This document shows, piece after piece, positions 54,410 through 62,875 of a DNA stretch of 64,000 bases (position 1 is its first letter; each line of letters begins with the position of its first letter). Below the pieces are notes generated by a model. It saw only the letters and a program-made list of their open reading frames with translations, made no database searches and was not told the DNA's origin. Location: assembly GCA_947490345.1 (NCBI GenBank), contig CANLGL010000015.1:1-64000 (forward strand), given 5' to 3'. The translations under genes were made by a program, and so were the position numbers. This DNA comes from Deltaproteobacteria bacterium (GTDB lineage Bacteria; Myxococcota_A; UBA796; SXON01).

Positions 54410-57270
54410 CGCGACCGCATCGCTTCCGCCAAGGTGATGCCCCAGTTCCGCTCGGCCGCAGCGATCAGCATCTCGGCGGGCTCATCGAGCCCCGCAAGGT
54501 CCCAGACCCGCGCCGTCCCGTCCCAGCTGCCGCTGAGCAGCCACGCCCCTCCCGGGCCGAACTCCACGGAGCTGACCCGAGACCGGTGACCGCGCAGCAG
54601 CGCCACCTGCTTACCGGTTGCGACCCTGACCAGCAGGATGTCTCCCGAGAGCATCCCGACCGCGACGAGATCGCCCGAGATCGACACGTCGATCACGTCG
54701 TCTTCGACAGGGAGACAGCGGCGGTCGATGCACACTTCGCGTCGGCGGCCCACTACCAACGGGGTGCCCCCCTCCCCCACGTCCACCGCGATGGCGTCCG
54801 CCTCGCGCGCGACCTCCCTCCACGTCGACCCCTCCAGAACCCAGATGCCACCGAGCTGATCGACGATGGCAGCGGTCCCGCCGAGCGGGCTGCTGGAGCC
54901 GTCCATCGGGCCGGGCCCCACCTCCTGCGTCCGGACCTCGCGACTCGCGGGGGAAATCATGAGCACCGTGTTGGAGTAGGGCAGCGCCCACATCCTCCCG
55001 TCCGACAGTCCTCCGACGCGCCGAAGCACGACACCCGCCGCGATCGGCAGTAGCTCCGCAGCCGGACCGAGCACCGTCGGCGAGGAGTCCATGGCGCCGG
55101 CAAGAAGCCGCGCATCGTCAGCGGAGTAGGCAACGCACTTGGCAACACTGTTCCCGAGCCGCCACTGGCGCAGCGCTTCGCCATCTGACAACCGCCGTTC
55201 CACCACATCCCCGCTGCCAAGGGCTACCGCGAACGCGTTCCCTGAAGGTGAGGGAGTGGCGTGCGCGACGCCCGTGGCAAACGAAAAAGCCGTGAGTCCA
55301 GGCTCGGCGGCGACGTGCCAGCGCTGAAGCGTCTGCCCCAAGAGCCAGACATCTCCGGGCTCGGTTCCGGGGAACATGCCCGTGGCACCGCTGGGCAGCG
55401 AGCCAACCCACTCGCCGGCATCGGTGTTCCAGATACGCGGCCCACCCCGCTCCGGAAGTACGAGCACCATCCGCGTCCCGGGAACGGGTTGCAACGCGCG
55501 GAGACCGGCCGAGCGACCGGCGACGGGCCGACCAACGGCCCCGCCGGGCAACGCCAGCGTATGCACGGCCCCGTCGAGTCTTCCCACCAAAAGGGCATCC
55601 TCCCCCGACGAGAGCGCGGCCCACGCTGGTCGCTCGCCGAGTGGCAGTTCCAGGGTCACTGCACCGTCCGCGCCGTACCGTCGCAGCATCCCGTCGTCGC
55701 ACCCGACAACGAGCTCAGGGCCCACGACCCGCACGGTCGCCCGGGTGGCCATGCAGATGTCGAAATCCACCGCGCTGCCTCCGGGAGGCAGGAAGCGCGC
55801 CTGCGGCCCGCGGGTCGCGAACGCGGCCCACCCCGCCGCGAGCGGCCACCACGCCTCGCCGGCCACAACCGCGACGACAACTCCGTCCTCGATCCATTCC
55901 AACGTATCCGGCGTTGCGACCAGGAGTTGCTTCCCGATCCACACCGGCGCTTCGACCACATTGAGATCGACGGCCCACCGGCGCTCCATCGTCGCGGTGC
56001 TCCAGACCTCCAGCGTGCCATTGGCGTGGCAGGCCAGCGCGGTCGCGTCGGGCGAGAGTACCCCGGAGTGCTGGCAGAGCTCGGGGACCGCGGACCGCCA
56101 CAGCAGCTGCGCGGGGCTGCGCCGGGTCGCCGCCAGGATCCCTCGCGCGACCGGCGACGGACCGTACGCCAGCGCGTGCGCGGCGAGCACGTTGGCCTCC
56201 GGGGTGCGCTGGTCGAGCAGGGCAGCGAGGGACTGCTCCGCGAGGGCGACGGCAAGGTTGGCTTCGGCCGTCGCCCGCGCCTCCGCGACCCGGTCGACGG
56301 CGCTCGCCACCACCCCCAGCACCACGACCAGCGCCGCGCCGGTGGCTGCCAACGGTCCCCGCCAGGCTCGCACCAGTCGAAGGAGCAGCTCCTGGGGTCG
56401 GTAGTCGTGGGCGGAGACCCGCTGGCCAGAGAGCCAGCGGCCGAGGTCGGCGGCCAGCTCCGCCGCCGAGGGGTAGCGCGCCTCCGGGGAGGCCTGGACG
56501 CAGCGCCGGACGATTGCGACCAGCTCGCGAGGGACGATCGCGGGGAGGCCGTCGAGCGCTGCAGCGGCGCTGGAACCACCCGGCAACGCCCGCCCCGAGA
56601 GCAACTCGAAGAGCACGACCCCGAGGCCGTACACGTCCGCCTGGCGGCTCGGCGGGGCGCCCGCGGCCTGCTCCGGGCTCATGTACCGGGGTGTTCCCGC
56701 GGCTGGGCTCTCTTCGGTGGCGATCCGCTGCCAATGCGACAGCGCCTCTTCGATCGGGGTCGCCAGCCCCCAGTCGGCGACCTGCGTCTCACCGAACTCG
56801 CCAACCATGATGTTCGACGGTTTCAGGTCTCGGTGCACGATGCCCATCGCATGGGCGTAGGCGACGGCCTGACACGCGGCATGCACGTGGGGGAGGAGCT
56901 CCAGACGGCTGGCGGGGGTCGTGCAGGCCACCAACCGCTCACGAAGTGTCCGGCCGCGGATGAGGCGCATCGTGTACCACGCCTGACCGTCCGTCTGACC
57001 GGCGTCGTACACCGCCACGATCCCGGGGTGTTCCAACTGGGCGGTGATCGCGGCCTCACGCGCCAGCCGACCCGCCAGCTCGGGTGTGGCGGCGACCTTC
57101 TGCGCCACCTGACGGCGCAGCCGCGGATCGTGAGCAGCATACACACGGCCCATGCCGCCTTGGCCGATCAGGCCCTGCCGCTCGTAGCGAGGCCGGTCCT
57201 CGGGGACGGGATCGGGCGGGGCCGTTCCAGGGTCGCTCGCCTCGGCGTTGCTGTCGTCCCCCACAATCAC
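54406..57270 (-). CDS. Membrane-anchored Ser/Thr protein kinase with WD40-like propeller
   Basis: 954 aa from GTG 57270 (GTGA overlap with the gene upstream). Hanks-type kinase domain about 28-285: LIGQGGMGRVYAA, VAQKVAA (Lys), GIVHRDLKPSNIM (about 143), VADWGLA (DWG in place of DFG), AGTPRYMSPEQAAG. Membrane segment about 307-330 (GPLAATGAALVVVLGVVAS), so kinase inside, propeller outside. C-terminal WD40/PQQ-like repeats, the last clear one being LRGHRSRVSSVEFGPGG then GSWDGTARVWDL. It is coupled to the FHA/DNA-binding gene upstream, a likely phospho-dependent partner. Confidence 0.85.
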   Translation of the reverse strand: MIVGDDSNAEASDPGTAPPDPVPEDRPRYERQGLIGQGGMGRVYAAHDPRLRRQVAQKVAATPELAGRLAREAAITAQLEHPGIVAVYDAGQTDGQAWYTMRLIRGRTLRERLVACTTPASRLELLPHVHAACQAVAYAHAMGIVHRDLKPSNIMVGEFGETQVADWGLATPIEEALSHWQRIATEESPAAGTPRYMSPEQAAGAPPSRQADVYGLGVVLFELLSGRALPGGSSAAAALDGLPAIVPRELVAIVRRCVQASPEARYPSAAELAADLGRWLSGQRVSAHDYRPQELLLRLVRAWRGPLAATGAALVVVLGVVASAVDRVAEARATAEANLAVALAEQSLAALLDQRTPEANVLAAHALAYGPSPVARGILAATRRSPAQLLWRSAVPELCQHSGVLSPDATALACHANGTLEVWSTATMERRWAVDLNVVEAPVWIGKQLLVATPDTLEWIEDGVVVAVVAGEAWWPLAAGWAAFATRGPQARFLPPGGSAVDFDICMATRATVRVVGPELVVGCDDGMLRRYGADGAVTLELPLGERPAWAALSSGEDALLVGRLDGAVHTLALPGGAVGRPVAGRSAGLRALQPVPGTRMVLVLPERGGPRIWNTDAGEWVGSLPSGATGMFPGTEPGDVWLLGQTLQRWHVAAEPGLTAFSFATGVAHATPSPSGNAFAVALGSGDVVERRLSDGEALRQWRLGNSVAKCVAYSADDARLLAGAMDSSPTVLGPAAELLPIAAGVVLRRVGGLSDGRMWALPYSNTVLMISPASREVRTQEVGPGPMDGSSSPLGGTAAIVDQLGGIWVLEGSTWREVAREADAIAVDVGEGGTPLVVGRRREVCIDRRCLPVEDDVIDVSISGDLVAVGMLSGDILLVRVATGKQVALLRGHRSRVSSVEFGPGGAWLLSGSWDGTARVWDLAGLDEPAEMLIAAAERNWGITLAEAMRSR

Positions 57271-57530
57271 GTGCGGTCCTCAAGTTCGTCGCCGGTGTGA
57301 AGGAACAGCTCCACCTGGCCGAATCCATCGGAGCGCACCAGGTCCGGGCGGACGTTGGCCTCGCGCAACCGGGAGCGAAGGCGCGACAGCGTCACGTCCA
57401 ACTTGTGTCGCAACAGGTGTACGTCGTCTTCGTCGGGCCACAGCTCGCCAGCCAGGACCTCCCAGGCGACGGGTCCGTCGAACGCAACGATCTCACTGAT
57501 CAAGCGCGCGGCAAGCCCTCCAAGCGCCAC
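57267..57530 (-). CDS. Winged-helix DNA-binding fragment, likely the frameshifted C-terminus of the FHA protein
   Basis: About 87 aa reading LAARLISEIVAFDGPVAWEVL, then ELWPDEDD and LRHKLDVTLSRLRSRLREANVR, VRSDGFGQVELFL: the pattern of an OmpR-type winged helix. In related proteins this domain follows an FHA domain in one polypeptide. Here the two are in different frames, joined through the G10 tract at 57533-57542; a run of 11 (or 8) Gs would fuse them. GTG near 57530 would allow independent translation. Overlaps the kinase start (GTGA). Confidence 0.65.
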   Translation of the reverse strand: MALGGLAARLISEIVAFDGPVAWEVLAGELWPDEDDVHLLRHKLDVTLSRLRSRLREANVRPDLVRSDGFGQVELFLHTGDELEDRT

Positions 57531-58162
57531 CGCCCCCCCCCCTCGGTGTGAACGTGGACGCTGTCGAACTGGGCGACGATTCGTAGGCTACGGGCGGCGC
57601 CAGCCTCTTGCCGAGTCGCAGAGTTCCCCGCGCTGTCGAGCGCCAGTCCGACAGCCCGGAATTGCCGCCCGTCCAGCTCCCAGGTGTCGCCGATGCGAAT
57701 CGCCCGGCTGGTCCCGTTCACCGTGAGGCACCACCCCTCCCCATCCCCCCAGAGGTACGCAGGCGCATCGGGCACCAGTCGCGGCACCAACTCCGGCCGC
57801 GGCCGCGTCAGTAGGCTGCACACCCCCGTCACCACCACCCGCGCGAGTCCCTCCCCTTCGACTGCGAAGACCGCCGCCGGGAGAGACACCTCCTCCACCT
57901 CGAGGTCAAACCCGTCCGCCAGCGTGACCCGTTGCCCCGCGGCCAGGACCAGCGAGGATAGGCGCTTCCCATCGGTGGAAAAGCGCCCTCGCAGCGGCAG
58001 CAGCAGCAGCTCTTGGCCGCGTAGGCTCACCATCGCATGCGCCTCAGAGACGCGCGCGTCGGGGATCGACAGCGCTGCGGACCACAGCCGGCCGATGAGA
58101 TCGCCGTGGCCGAGCTCGACGGCATTTCCGTCGGGTAGGCGGAAGCGAACGTAGGCGCGCAT
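57500..58162 (-). CDS. FHA-domain protein, out of frame with its DNA-binding domain
   Basis: 220 aa. Residues about 1-100 have the FHA strand pattern: VRFRLPDGNAVELGHGDLIGRL, SIPDARVSEAHAMVSLRGQELLLLPLRGRFSTDG. FHA domains bind phosphothreonine, matching the kinase gene that follows. The middle is beta-rich with DPAYLW-type turns. The frame ends at 57500 just after the G10 tract. With one base added, the protein continues into the winged helix at 57267-57530, giving about 300 aa. Confidence 0.75.
   Translation of the reverse strand: MRAYVRFRLPDGNAVELGHGDLIGRLWSAALSIPDARVSEAHAMVSLRGQELLLLPLRGRFSTDGKRLSSLVLAAGQRVTLADGFDLEVEEVSLPAAVFAVEGEGLARVVVTGVCSLLTRPRPELVPRLVPDAPAYLWGDGEGWCLTVNGTSRAIRIGDTWELDGRQFRAVGLALDSAGNSATRQEAGAARSLRIVAQFDSVHVHTEGGGRWRLEGLPRA
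57533..57542 (-). repeat. G10 homopolymer tract at the FHA/winged-helix junction
   Basis: Ten consecutive Gs on the coding strand (Cs on plus). The FHA frame requires 10, while fusion to the DNA-binding part needs 11 or 8. Homopolymers of this length slip in replication or transcription and are also common sequencing-error sites. Confidence 0.7.
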
Positions 58163-58215
58163 TCGTGGGCCTATCTTCCCACGGTCACGGTGGAACGCGA
58201 GGACCCAGAAAACGG

Positions 58216-58257
58216 TTGAAGGCCGCTGACAATCTCACGATTCTCAGCGGCCTTCAA
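58216..58257 (-). terminator. Hairpin terminator after tRNA-Pro
   Basis: Perfect 14-bp inverted repeat TTGAAGGCCGCTGA / TCAGCGGCCTTCAA with a 14-nt loop, followed on the minus strand by CCGTTTTC. It starts 5 bp past the encoded CCA of tRNA-Pro. Typical factor-independent terminator layout. Confidence 0.8.
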
Positions 58258-58261
58258 AGTT

Positions 58262-58338
58262 TGGTCGGGGTAACACGACTCGAACGTGCGACCTCTTGAA
58301 CCCCATTCAAGCGCTCTACCAGGCTGAGCTATACCCCG
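58262..58338 (-). tRNA. tRNA-Pro (GGG)
   Basis: 77 nt with encoded CCA. Acceptor CGGGGTA/TACCCCG, D stem GCTC/GAGC, anticodon stem CTTGA/TCAAG with loop ATGGGGT (anticodon GGG), T stem GCACG/CGTGT around TTCGAGT (one G-U pair). Confidence 0.95.
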
Positions 58339-58429
58339 ACGGGGCCGCAGCTATCCACCAGGGGTGGCTTGTCAAGCCGTCGGTAGGCGCCGATGAGAGG
58401 TGGCAGCGGGCGGAGTCAGCCGCCAACGC

Positions 58430-58792
58430 TCAGCCTCGCACTTCTCCCGACAGGGCCACGATCTCCGCGCGCAGCCTGCGGACCCGGCGCAACGTGTCGC
58501 GTAGGGCCTCCATTTCCACGCCCACCTGTGGGCGAGCCGGCGCCTCTCCAGAAGCGAGCTCCGCGATGGCCTTGCGCGCCCCAGCGATGGTGTAGCCCTC
58601 CTGGTGCAGCAACTGCCGCACCTTCAGGAACCGACCGACCTCCTGACGTCGGTAGAGCCGCTGCCCCGAAGACGATCGCTGCGGCCGAAGCTTGAACTCC
58701 GTTTCCCAATAACGGAGCACGTGTGGCTCGACCCCAACCAGCTCGGCGACTTCGCCGATGCGGAAGAACAGCTTGTCGGGAACCTCGCTCAC
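58430..58792 (-). CDS. MerR-family transcriptional regulator
   Basis: 120 aa. N-terminal MerR DNA-binding domain: [23 protein letters not shown] and [29 protein letters not shown], then a C-terminal coiled coil. No effector-binding Cys cluster. A merR-type gene next to ihfA is the usual arrangement downstream of the rplT-pheST cluster in proteobacteria. Overlaps ihfA by 4 bp. Confidence 0.9.
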   Translation of the reverse strand: MSEVPDKLFFRIGEVAELVGVEPHVLRYWETEFKLRPQRSSSGQRLYRRQEVGRFLKVRQLLHQEGYTIAGARKAIAELASGEAPARPQVGVEMEALRDTLRRVRRLRAEIVALSGEVRG

Positions 58793-59115
58793 CGGGACTC
58801 AGGCTCCTGCAGCGCGTCGCGGAGGACTCGAGAGGGCTTGAAGGTCAGCACCCTGCGTCCAGGCAGCGTGATGGACTCGCCCGACGAGGGGTTCCGGCCC
58901 CGGCGCGCGCGCTTGGCGCGCACGAGGAAGTTGCCGAAACCGCTGATCTTGATGCCCTCACCGGCCTCAAGCGCTTCCTTCATCGACTCCAACAGCCCCT
59001 CGACGTAGCCGGCAGCGTCCTGCCGCGGCAGGCCGGTGGCTTCGCGCAGCTCGTCGACCAGGCCGGCCTTGGTCAGGGCGGCGGGCCGCGGCCGCGATCG
59101 GCTTTCATTCGGCAC
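58789..59115 (-). CDS. ihfA: Integration host factor alpha-type subunit
   Basis: 108 aa from GTG 59115, chosen because the preceding lipoprotein gene ends at 59105. HU/IHF signature: [48 protein letters not shown] and [16 protein letters not shown]. An unusually basic N-terminal extension precedes the core. Binds and bends DNA. Coupled to merR downstream. Confidence 0.9.
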   Translation of the reverse strand: MPNESRSRPRPAALTKAGLVDELREATGLPRQDAAGYVEGLLESMKEALEAGEGIKISGFGNFLVRAKRARRGRNPSSGESITLPGRRVLTFKPSRVLRDALQEPESR

Positions 59116-59545
59116 TGTCAGCCTCGACGGCGGTCCACAGGCGGAAAGTGAGGACGTCATCCCGTGTTTCACCCTCCTCACCTACGGTCACCAGCTCGCG
59201 CTTGTAAATACCGGTTCCGGTGGAGTCGGGCTCGAGGTCATACTCGTCCTCGCCCCGGTCCCCCGAGTCGGTGCGGATGGAGACTCGGTCCACATCCGCC
59301 ACAAAGTCCGCGATCAGACTGACGAGCACCGTATGCGTGCTTCCGATCGGTCCGCCGCCAGGGTCTATCGAGGCGCTCCCCACTTCCACCTCGCCGGTGG
59401 AGCTGTGAAGCGCCGTCGTAACCGCCGGGAGCAGCTCCACCACGCCTACGGAGACGGTGACGCTGTCCCCATCGGCGTTGTACTGCTCATACGTCGTCTC
59501 GTCGGACGTGTCGCACGCGACCAGACCGAGGACGAGCCAGCGCAC
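59105..59545 (-). CDS. Small lipoprotein within the translation operon
   Basis: 146 aa from GTG 59545, two bases after the rplT stop. Lipobox WLVLGLVAC, then an acidic, beta-strand-rich mature part (DGDSVTVSVGVVELLPAV, TGIYKRELVTVGEEGE). Family not recognised. It occupies the place where pheS-pheT usually sit between rplT and ihfA. Confidence 0.6.
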   Translation of the reverse strand: MRWLVLGLVACDTSDETTYEQYNADGDSVTVSVGVVELLPAVTTALHSSTGEVEVGSASIDPGGGPIGSTHTVLVSLIADFVADVDRVSIRTDSGDRGEDEYDLEPDSTGTGIYKRELVTVGEEGETRDDVLTFRLWTAVEADSAE

Positions 59546-59547
59546 GA

Positions 59548-59898
59548 TCAGCCCGCCGCCTGCACGCGGGCGACGACGGCGTCGAATCCAGCGGGGTCGT
59601 TCAGCGCCAGGTCCGCGAGAATCTTGCGATCGAGTCCGACCTTGGACTTGTGCAGGCTCGCGATGAAGCGGCTGTAGGAGATGCCCTTGGGCGCGAGCGC
59701 CGCGTTGATCCGGCTGATCCACAGACCGCGGAAGTGGCGCTTCTTCTGCTTGCGGCCGGCGAACGCGAAACGCTTGGCGCGATCGCTGTGCTCCATGGCC
59801 TGACGCAAGCGCTGGCGGCCGAGGAAGAAGCCCTTTACGCGTTTGTAGAGGCGATTTTTGCGAACGCGGGAAATTGCTGCCCGTTTGATACGTGCCAT
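59548..59898 (-). CDS. rplT: Ribosomal protein L20
   Basis: 116 aa, full length. ARIKRAAISRVRKNRLYKRV and GISYSRFIASLHKSKVGLDRKILADLA are diagnostic. Component of the large ribosomal subunit; L20 can regulate its own operon. Order infC-rpmI-rplT is the conserved one. Confidence 0.97.
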   Translation of the reverse strand: MARIKRAAISRVRKNRLYKRVKGFFLGRQRLRQAMEHSDRAKRFAFAGRKQKKRHFRGLWISRINAALAPKGISYSRFIASLHKSKVGLDRKILADLALNDPAGFDAVVARVQAAG

Positions 59899-59968
59899 GA
59901 TGACTCCACTTGGGTGAAAAGCCGCTTCCCAGCAATGATGCGGTGGCGGCGGGGTCGGTGAGGTGAGA

Positions 59969-60166
59969 CTACTTGTAGGGGATCAGCGCCGCAACCTGCT
60001 TGTGGTTGGTGTCGTCGATGTACCCGGTCTTGCGGAGGCCACGCTTGGTGTCCTTGGACTTGTGCTCCAAGCAGTGACGCAGGCCGCGCTTCTTGTACTT
60101 GATCTTGCCGGTGCCAGTCTTGCTGAAACGTTTGGCGGCGGCGCGATTGGTCTTCATCTTGGGCAT
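59969..60166 (-). CDS. rpmI: Ribosomal protein L35
   Basis: 65 aa, full length: PKMKTNRAAAKRFSKTGTGK, RHCLEHKSKDTKRGLRKTGYID. Large-subunit ribosomal protein. Lies 8 bp after infC and 70 bp before rplT on the same strand, standard gene order. Confidence 0.97.
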   Translation of the reverse strand: MPKMKTNRAAAKRFSKTGTGKIKYKKRGLRHCLEHKSKDTKRGLRKTGYIDDTNHKQVAALIPYK

Positions 60167-60174
60167 GTAAACTC

Positions 60175-60732
60175 CTACTTTTTCTTGCCGGGTGCCAGAA
60201 GCATGAACATCTGCTTGCCGTCCATCCGCGGAGCCTGCTCGACGATCGCAGCGGGCCCGAGGCGTTCAGCAAGATGACGACACTGTTCTTCCCCGATGTC
60301 ACGATGAGCGATCTCTCGACCGCGGAAACGAACCGTTACTTTGACCTTGTCGCCGTCAGCCAGGAACCGTTCCACCGCGCGCAGCTTCACGTCGAAGTCG
60401 TGATCGTCCGTCTTGGGACGGAGCTTGATCTCCTTGATTTCGACGATGACCTGGTTGCGCCGTGCTTCGGCCTCCCGCTTCTTGCGTTCGTACTTGAGCT
60501 TTCCGTAATCGGCCACTTTGCAGACCGGCGGGCGGGCCATCGGCGCCACTTCAACCAGGTCCATCCCGCGCTCACGAGCTAGAGCCAATGCCTCGCTGGT
60601 GTCCATCTCGCCGAGCTTTTCGCCGGCATCGTCGATGACCAACACGCGCGGGACCCGGATCCGTTCATTGACCCGGGGCTCGTTTCGTTCGGGGGGGGAC
60701 TGGAGGGCATCACGCCGTAGGGGTCCGCGCAA
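60175..60732 (-). CDS. infC: Translation initiation factor IF-3
   Basis: 185 aa. VNERIRVPRVLVIDDAGEKLG at the core start, DLVEVAPMARPPVCKVADYGKLKYE, and KEIKLRPKTDDHDFDVKLRAVERFL are signatures. Starts at ATG 60732; an internal non-standard start, as in many infC genes, is possible. Here tRNA-Val rather than thrS lies directly upstream on the same strand. Ends in GKKK. Confidence 0.95.
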   Translation of the reverse strand: MRGPLRRDALQSPPERNEPRVNERIRVPRVLVIDDAGEKLGEMDTSEALALARERGMDLVEVAPMARPPVCKVADYGKLKYERKKREAEARRNQVIVEIKEIKLRPKTDDHDFDVKLRAVERFLADGDKVKVTVRFRGREIAHRDIGEEQCRHLAERLGPAAIVEQAPRMDGKQMFMLLAPGKKK

Positions 60733-60762
60733 AAAATCTCCGTTGGACGGGTGGAAGGGGTT

Positions 60763-60837
60763 TGGTTGGCACGGAGGGATTTGAACCCACGACCCTCGCC
60801 GTGTCAGGGCGATGCTCTGCCGCTGAGCTACGTGCCA
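60763..60837 (-). tRNA. tRNA-Val (GAC)
   Basis: 75 nt with encoded CCA. Acceptor TGGCACG/CGTGCCA, D stem GCTC/GAGC, anticodon stem TCGCC/GGCGA with loop CTGACAC (anticodon GAC). T stem GTGGG/CCCTC has one U-U mismatch. Lies 30 bp upstream of infC on the same strand. Confidence 0.92.
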
Positions 60838-60880
60838 ACGAGCGCCCGCATCTACTACCTCGAATCGGCCATGTCAAGGC

Positions 60881-61260
60881 TCGTCAGGGGGGGCACCGCT
60901 TCGCTCGTCAGGGGGGGCACCCCTTCGCGGTGCCCCCCTACCGCGGCGTGCCCTCCGGCCGTACGCAAGCGTCCGGCCTTCGGCCCGCGTCGCGTTGCTA
61001 ACGCGCCCCGGGCGCCGCTCTCCCCCCTCGGGATGCACGCGGGCACCGCTTCGGCTCGTCAGGGGGGGCACCCCTTCGCAGTGCCCCCCTACCGCGGCGT
61101 CTCCTCCGGCCGTACGCAAGCGTCCGGCCTTCGGCCCGCGTCGCGTTGCCAACGCGCCCCGGGCCCCGCTCTCCCCCCTCCGGATGCACGCGGGCACCCC
61201 TTCGCTCGTCAGGGGGGGCACCCCTTCGCGGTTTCGCGGTGCCCCCCTACCGCGCCGCTC
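60881..61260. repeat. Tandem GC-rich repeat, about 150-bp period
   Basis: A unit beginning TCGTCAGGGGGGGCACC starts at 60905, 61056 and 61206, with a shorter lead copy at 60881; about 2.5 copies in all. Each contains the complement-like GGTGCCCCCCTACCGCG and a stretch CGTACGCAAGCGTCCGGCC. The frames through it are artefacts. The same family occurs at 1-308. The end overlaps the 3' end of lipB. Confidence 0.85.
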
Positions 61261-61867
61261 CCGCGGCCAACGCCGATGTAACAGCCGCCCCGACGCCAGC
61301 CGCAGCCTCGCTCGGTGTCGGCGCGCTACCTCTGAGGCGTTTGACGCTGGTCACCCCGCCATCCACGATCCCACAGGGCGTGATGAGCGAGAACCCCGCC
61401 AGGTCGTTGACGAGGTTCAGCGCGAAGCCGTGCATCGTGACCCCTCGGCGCACGTGCAACCCGACTGCGCACACCTTGTCGTGACCGACCCACACCCCCG
61501 GGTGGCAAGGCCGGTCCGCGCCCAGGACGCCCAGCGTGGCCAGCCAGCCGACGATGCCGAGTTCGAGCCCAGCGACGATCGCCCGAATCCCCCGCCGTGA
61601 GGCGTCCACGAAGCAGTATCCAACGAGCTGACCTGGCTCGTGGCACGTCGCGAGTCCGCCACGTTCTGTCGCGACGATGTCATAGCCCGAGTCGGCGACG
61701 CGGGCGGCGTCGATCGCAGCATCTCGCCGTCCCGTGGTGATGACTGGCGGGTGCTCCAAGAGCCAGAGCGCCTCGGGCTCGCGACCTGCAATCACCTCAT
61801 CCCGATACCGGCGCTGGGCGTCGAGCGTCTCAACGTACGGAACCATGCCACGCCAGGTCACAACCAC
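61247..61867 (-). CDS. lipB: Octanoyltransferase LipB
   Basis: 206 aa. Catalytic Cys in TPCGIVDGG and Lys in GHDKVCAVGLHV, with LEHPPVITTGRR and ERGGLATCHEPGQLVGYCFVD (the family usually has YHGPGQ here). Transfers octanoyl groups from acyl-carrier protein to lipoyl domains, needed by 2-oxoglutarate dehydrogenase (sucA in the same window). Its last bases lie in the dispersed repeat. Divergent from the membrane-protein gene at 61904. Confidence 0.9.
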   Translation of the reverse strand: MVVTWRGMVPYVETLDAQRRYRDEVIAGREPEALWLLEHPPVITTGRRDAAIDAARVADSGYDIVATERGGLATCHEPGQLVGYCFVDASRRGIRAIVAGLELGIVGWLATLGVLGADRPCHPGVWVGHDKVCAVGLHVRRGVTMHGFALNLVNDLAGFSLITPCGIVDGGVTSVKRLRGSAPTPSEAAAGVGAAVTSALAAGAAR

Positions 61868-61903
61868 GCGCCCGCCTATCGTGGGACAGATACGGTCGTG
61901 CGG

Positions 61904-62815
61904 ATGACCGGACCCGCCTCGTCCATCCTCTCCGCGCTCAGCACAACCGTCCGACTGCTGGTTTCGGGGGCGGCGGTCTGGCTGCCGACGCTCTTGGTGC
62001 TCGGCTTTATCGGCGCCGTCCCCGGCGCGGCCGCGGAGCGCTTCCTTCCCGATGTCATGCGGTACCTGGTCTCCCCCTACGGGCTCGATGTCAACCTGCT
62101 TTTCGGGGTGGCGATGGGCGCGATGATCGTGGTGCTCTTGCAGCTCGTCGTTCAGCTCGTGGCCCTGGTCTTGGCGTTCATCGTCATCGCGGATCTGGCC
62201 GCCGGCCGGGCGGTCGACCTCCGGGCGGGCCTGCGTCGGACGCTCGCCTGGAGGCTCCAGTTCAGTTGGCTCTTGTCCAGCGTGATCTTCAGCACCGCGA
62301 CCGGGCTGTGGTTCATCGGGGGCTGCATCATCTTCTTGCCCTACGGACTCGCGATCGCGGATGCCTACGAGACCAACAGCGGGCTCGCTGCTTTCGGGCG
62401 GAGCAGCCGCCTTGGCACCGTCCGCCTTGCGGGCCCGGGGAGCGCCCAGCCGGGCTGGTCACTTGCCGGCGCATCGACCGTCCTGATGCTCGCGTTCTTT
62501 GTCGTGACCGGCACGCTCACGGTGGTGAACTCGCTTCTGAGCCCGAGCCTCGACCTCGACGCGCTGAGCACCGCGGTGATGGGCATGGACCCTGGCCGAC
62601 CGGAGCGGATGCTGCTGGACGTGCTGCCGACCCTCATTCCCCGCCCAACCTGGCTCCAAACCGCGTGGACGGTGCTGCAAGGGCCGCTCCCACTGTTGCG
62701 TGAGGTGGCGGTGCTGACCGTGGGCTTGGTTGTCTACCACCACGCCACCGCCGCCGAGATGGAGCGTCGCGCGGCCGGGGATCTGGTGTCGGGAACCGAC
62801 GCCCCGACGGGCTGA
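61904..62815 (+). CDS. Hypothetical integral membrane protein
   Basis: 303 aa from ATG 61904 (GTG 61898 also in frame). Five to six membrane segments (about residues 15-38, 62-105, 120-155, 185-210, 268-285). A GCIIFLPYGLAIADAYETN motif sits after the fourth segment. The cytosolic tail is short. Resembles small polytopic proteins of unknown role; family not recognised. Ends directly at the tandem-repeat array. Confidence 0.65.
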   Translation: MTGPASSILSALSTTVRLLVSGAAVWLPTLLVLGFIGAVPGAAAERFLPDVMRYLVSPYGLDVNLLFGVAMGAMIVVLLQLVVQLVALVLAFIVIADLAAGRAVDLRAGLRRTLAWRLQFSWLLSSVIFSTATGLWFIGGCIIFLPYGLAIADAYETNSGLAAFGRSSRLGTVRLAGPGSAQPGWSLAGASTVLMLAFFVVTGTLTVVNSLLSPSLDLDALSTAVMGMDPGRPERMLLDVLPTLIPRPTWLQTAWTVLQGPLPLLREVAVLTVGLVVYHHATAAEMERRAAGDLVSGTDAPTG

Positions 62816-62875
62816 GCCGGCCGGTGCTCACGGATGTGCTCGCGCTGGCGCTGGGACTCGCGATCGTCTGGGCGG

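Noticed and set aside
55261-57300. 679-aa plus-strand frame over the kinase gene
   Set aside because: Arg/Pro-rich antisense shadow of a recognisable Ser/Thr kinase.
58216-58257. Hairpin as a repeat or operator
   Set aside because: Position just after the tRNA CCA and the following T-run make a terminator more likely.
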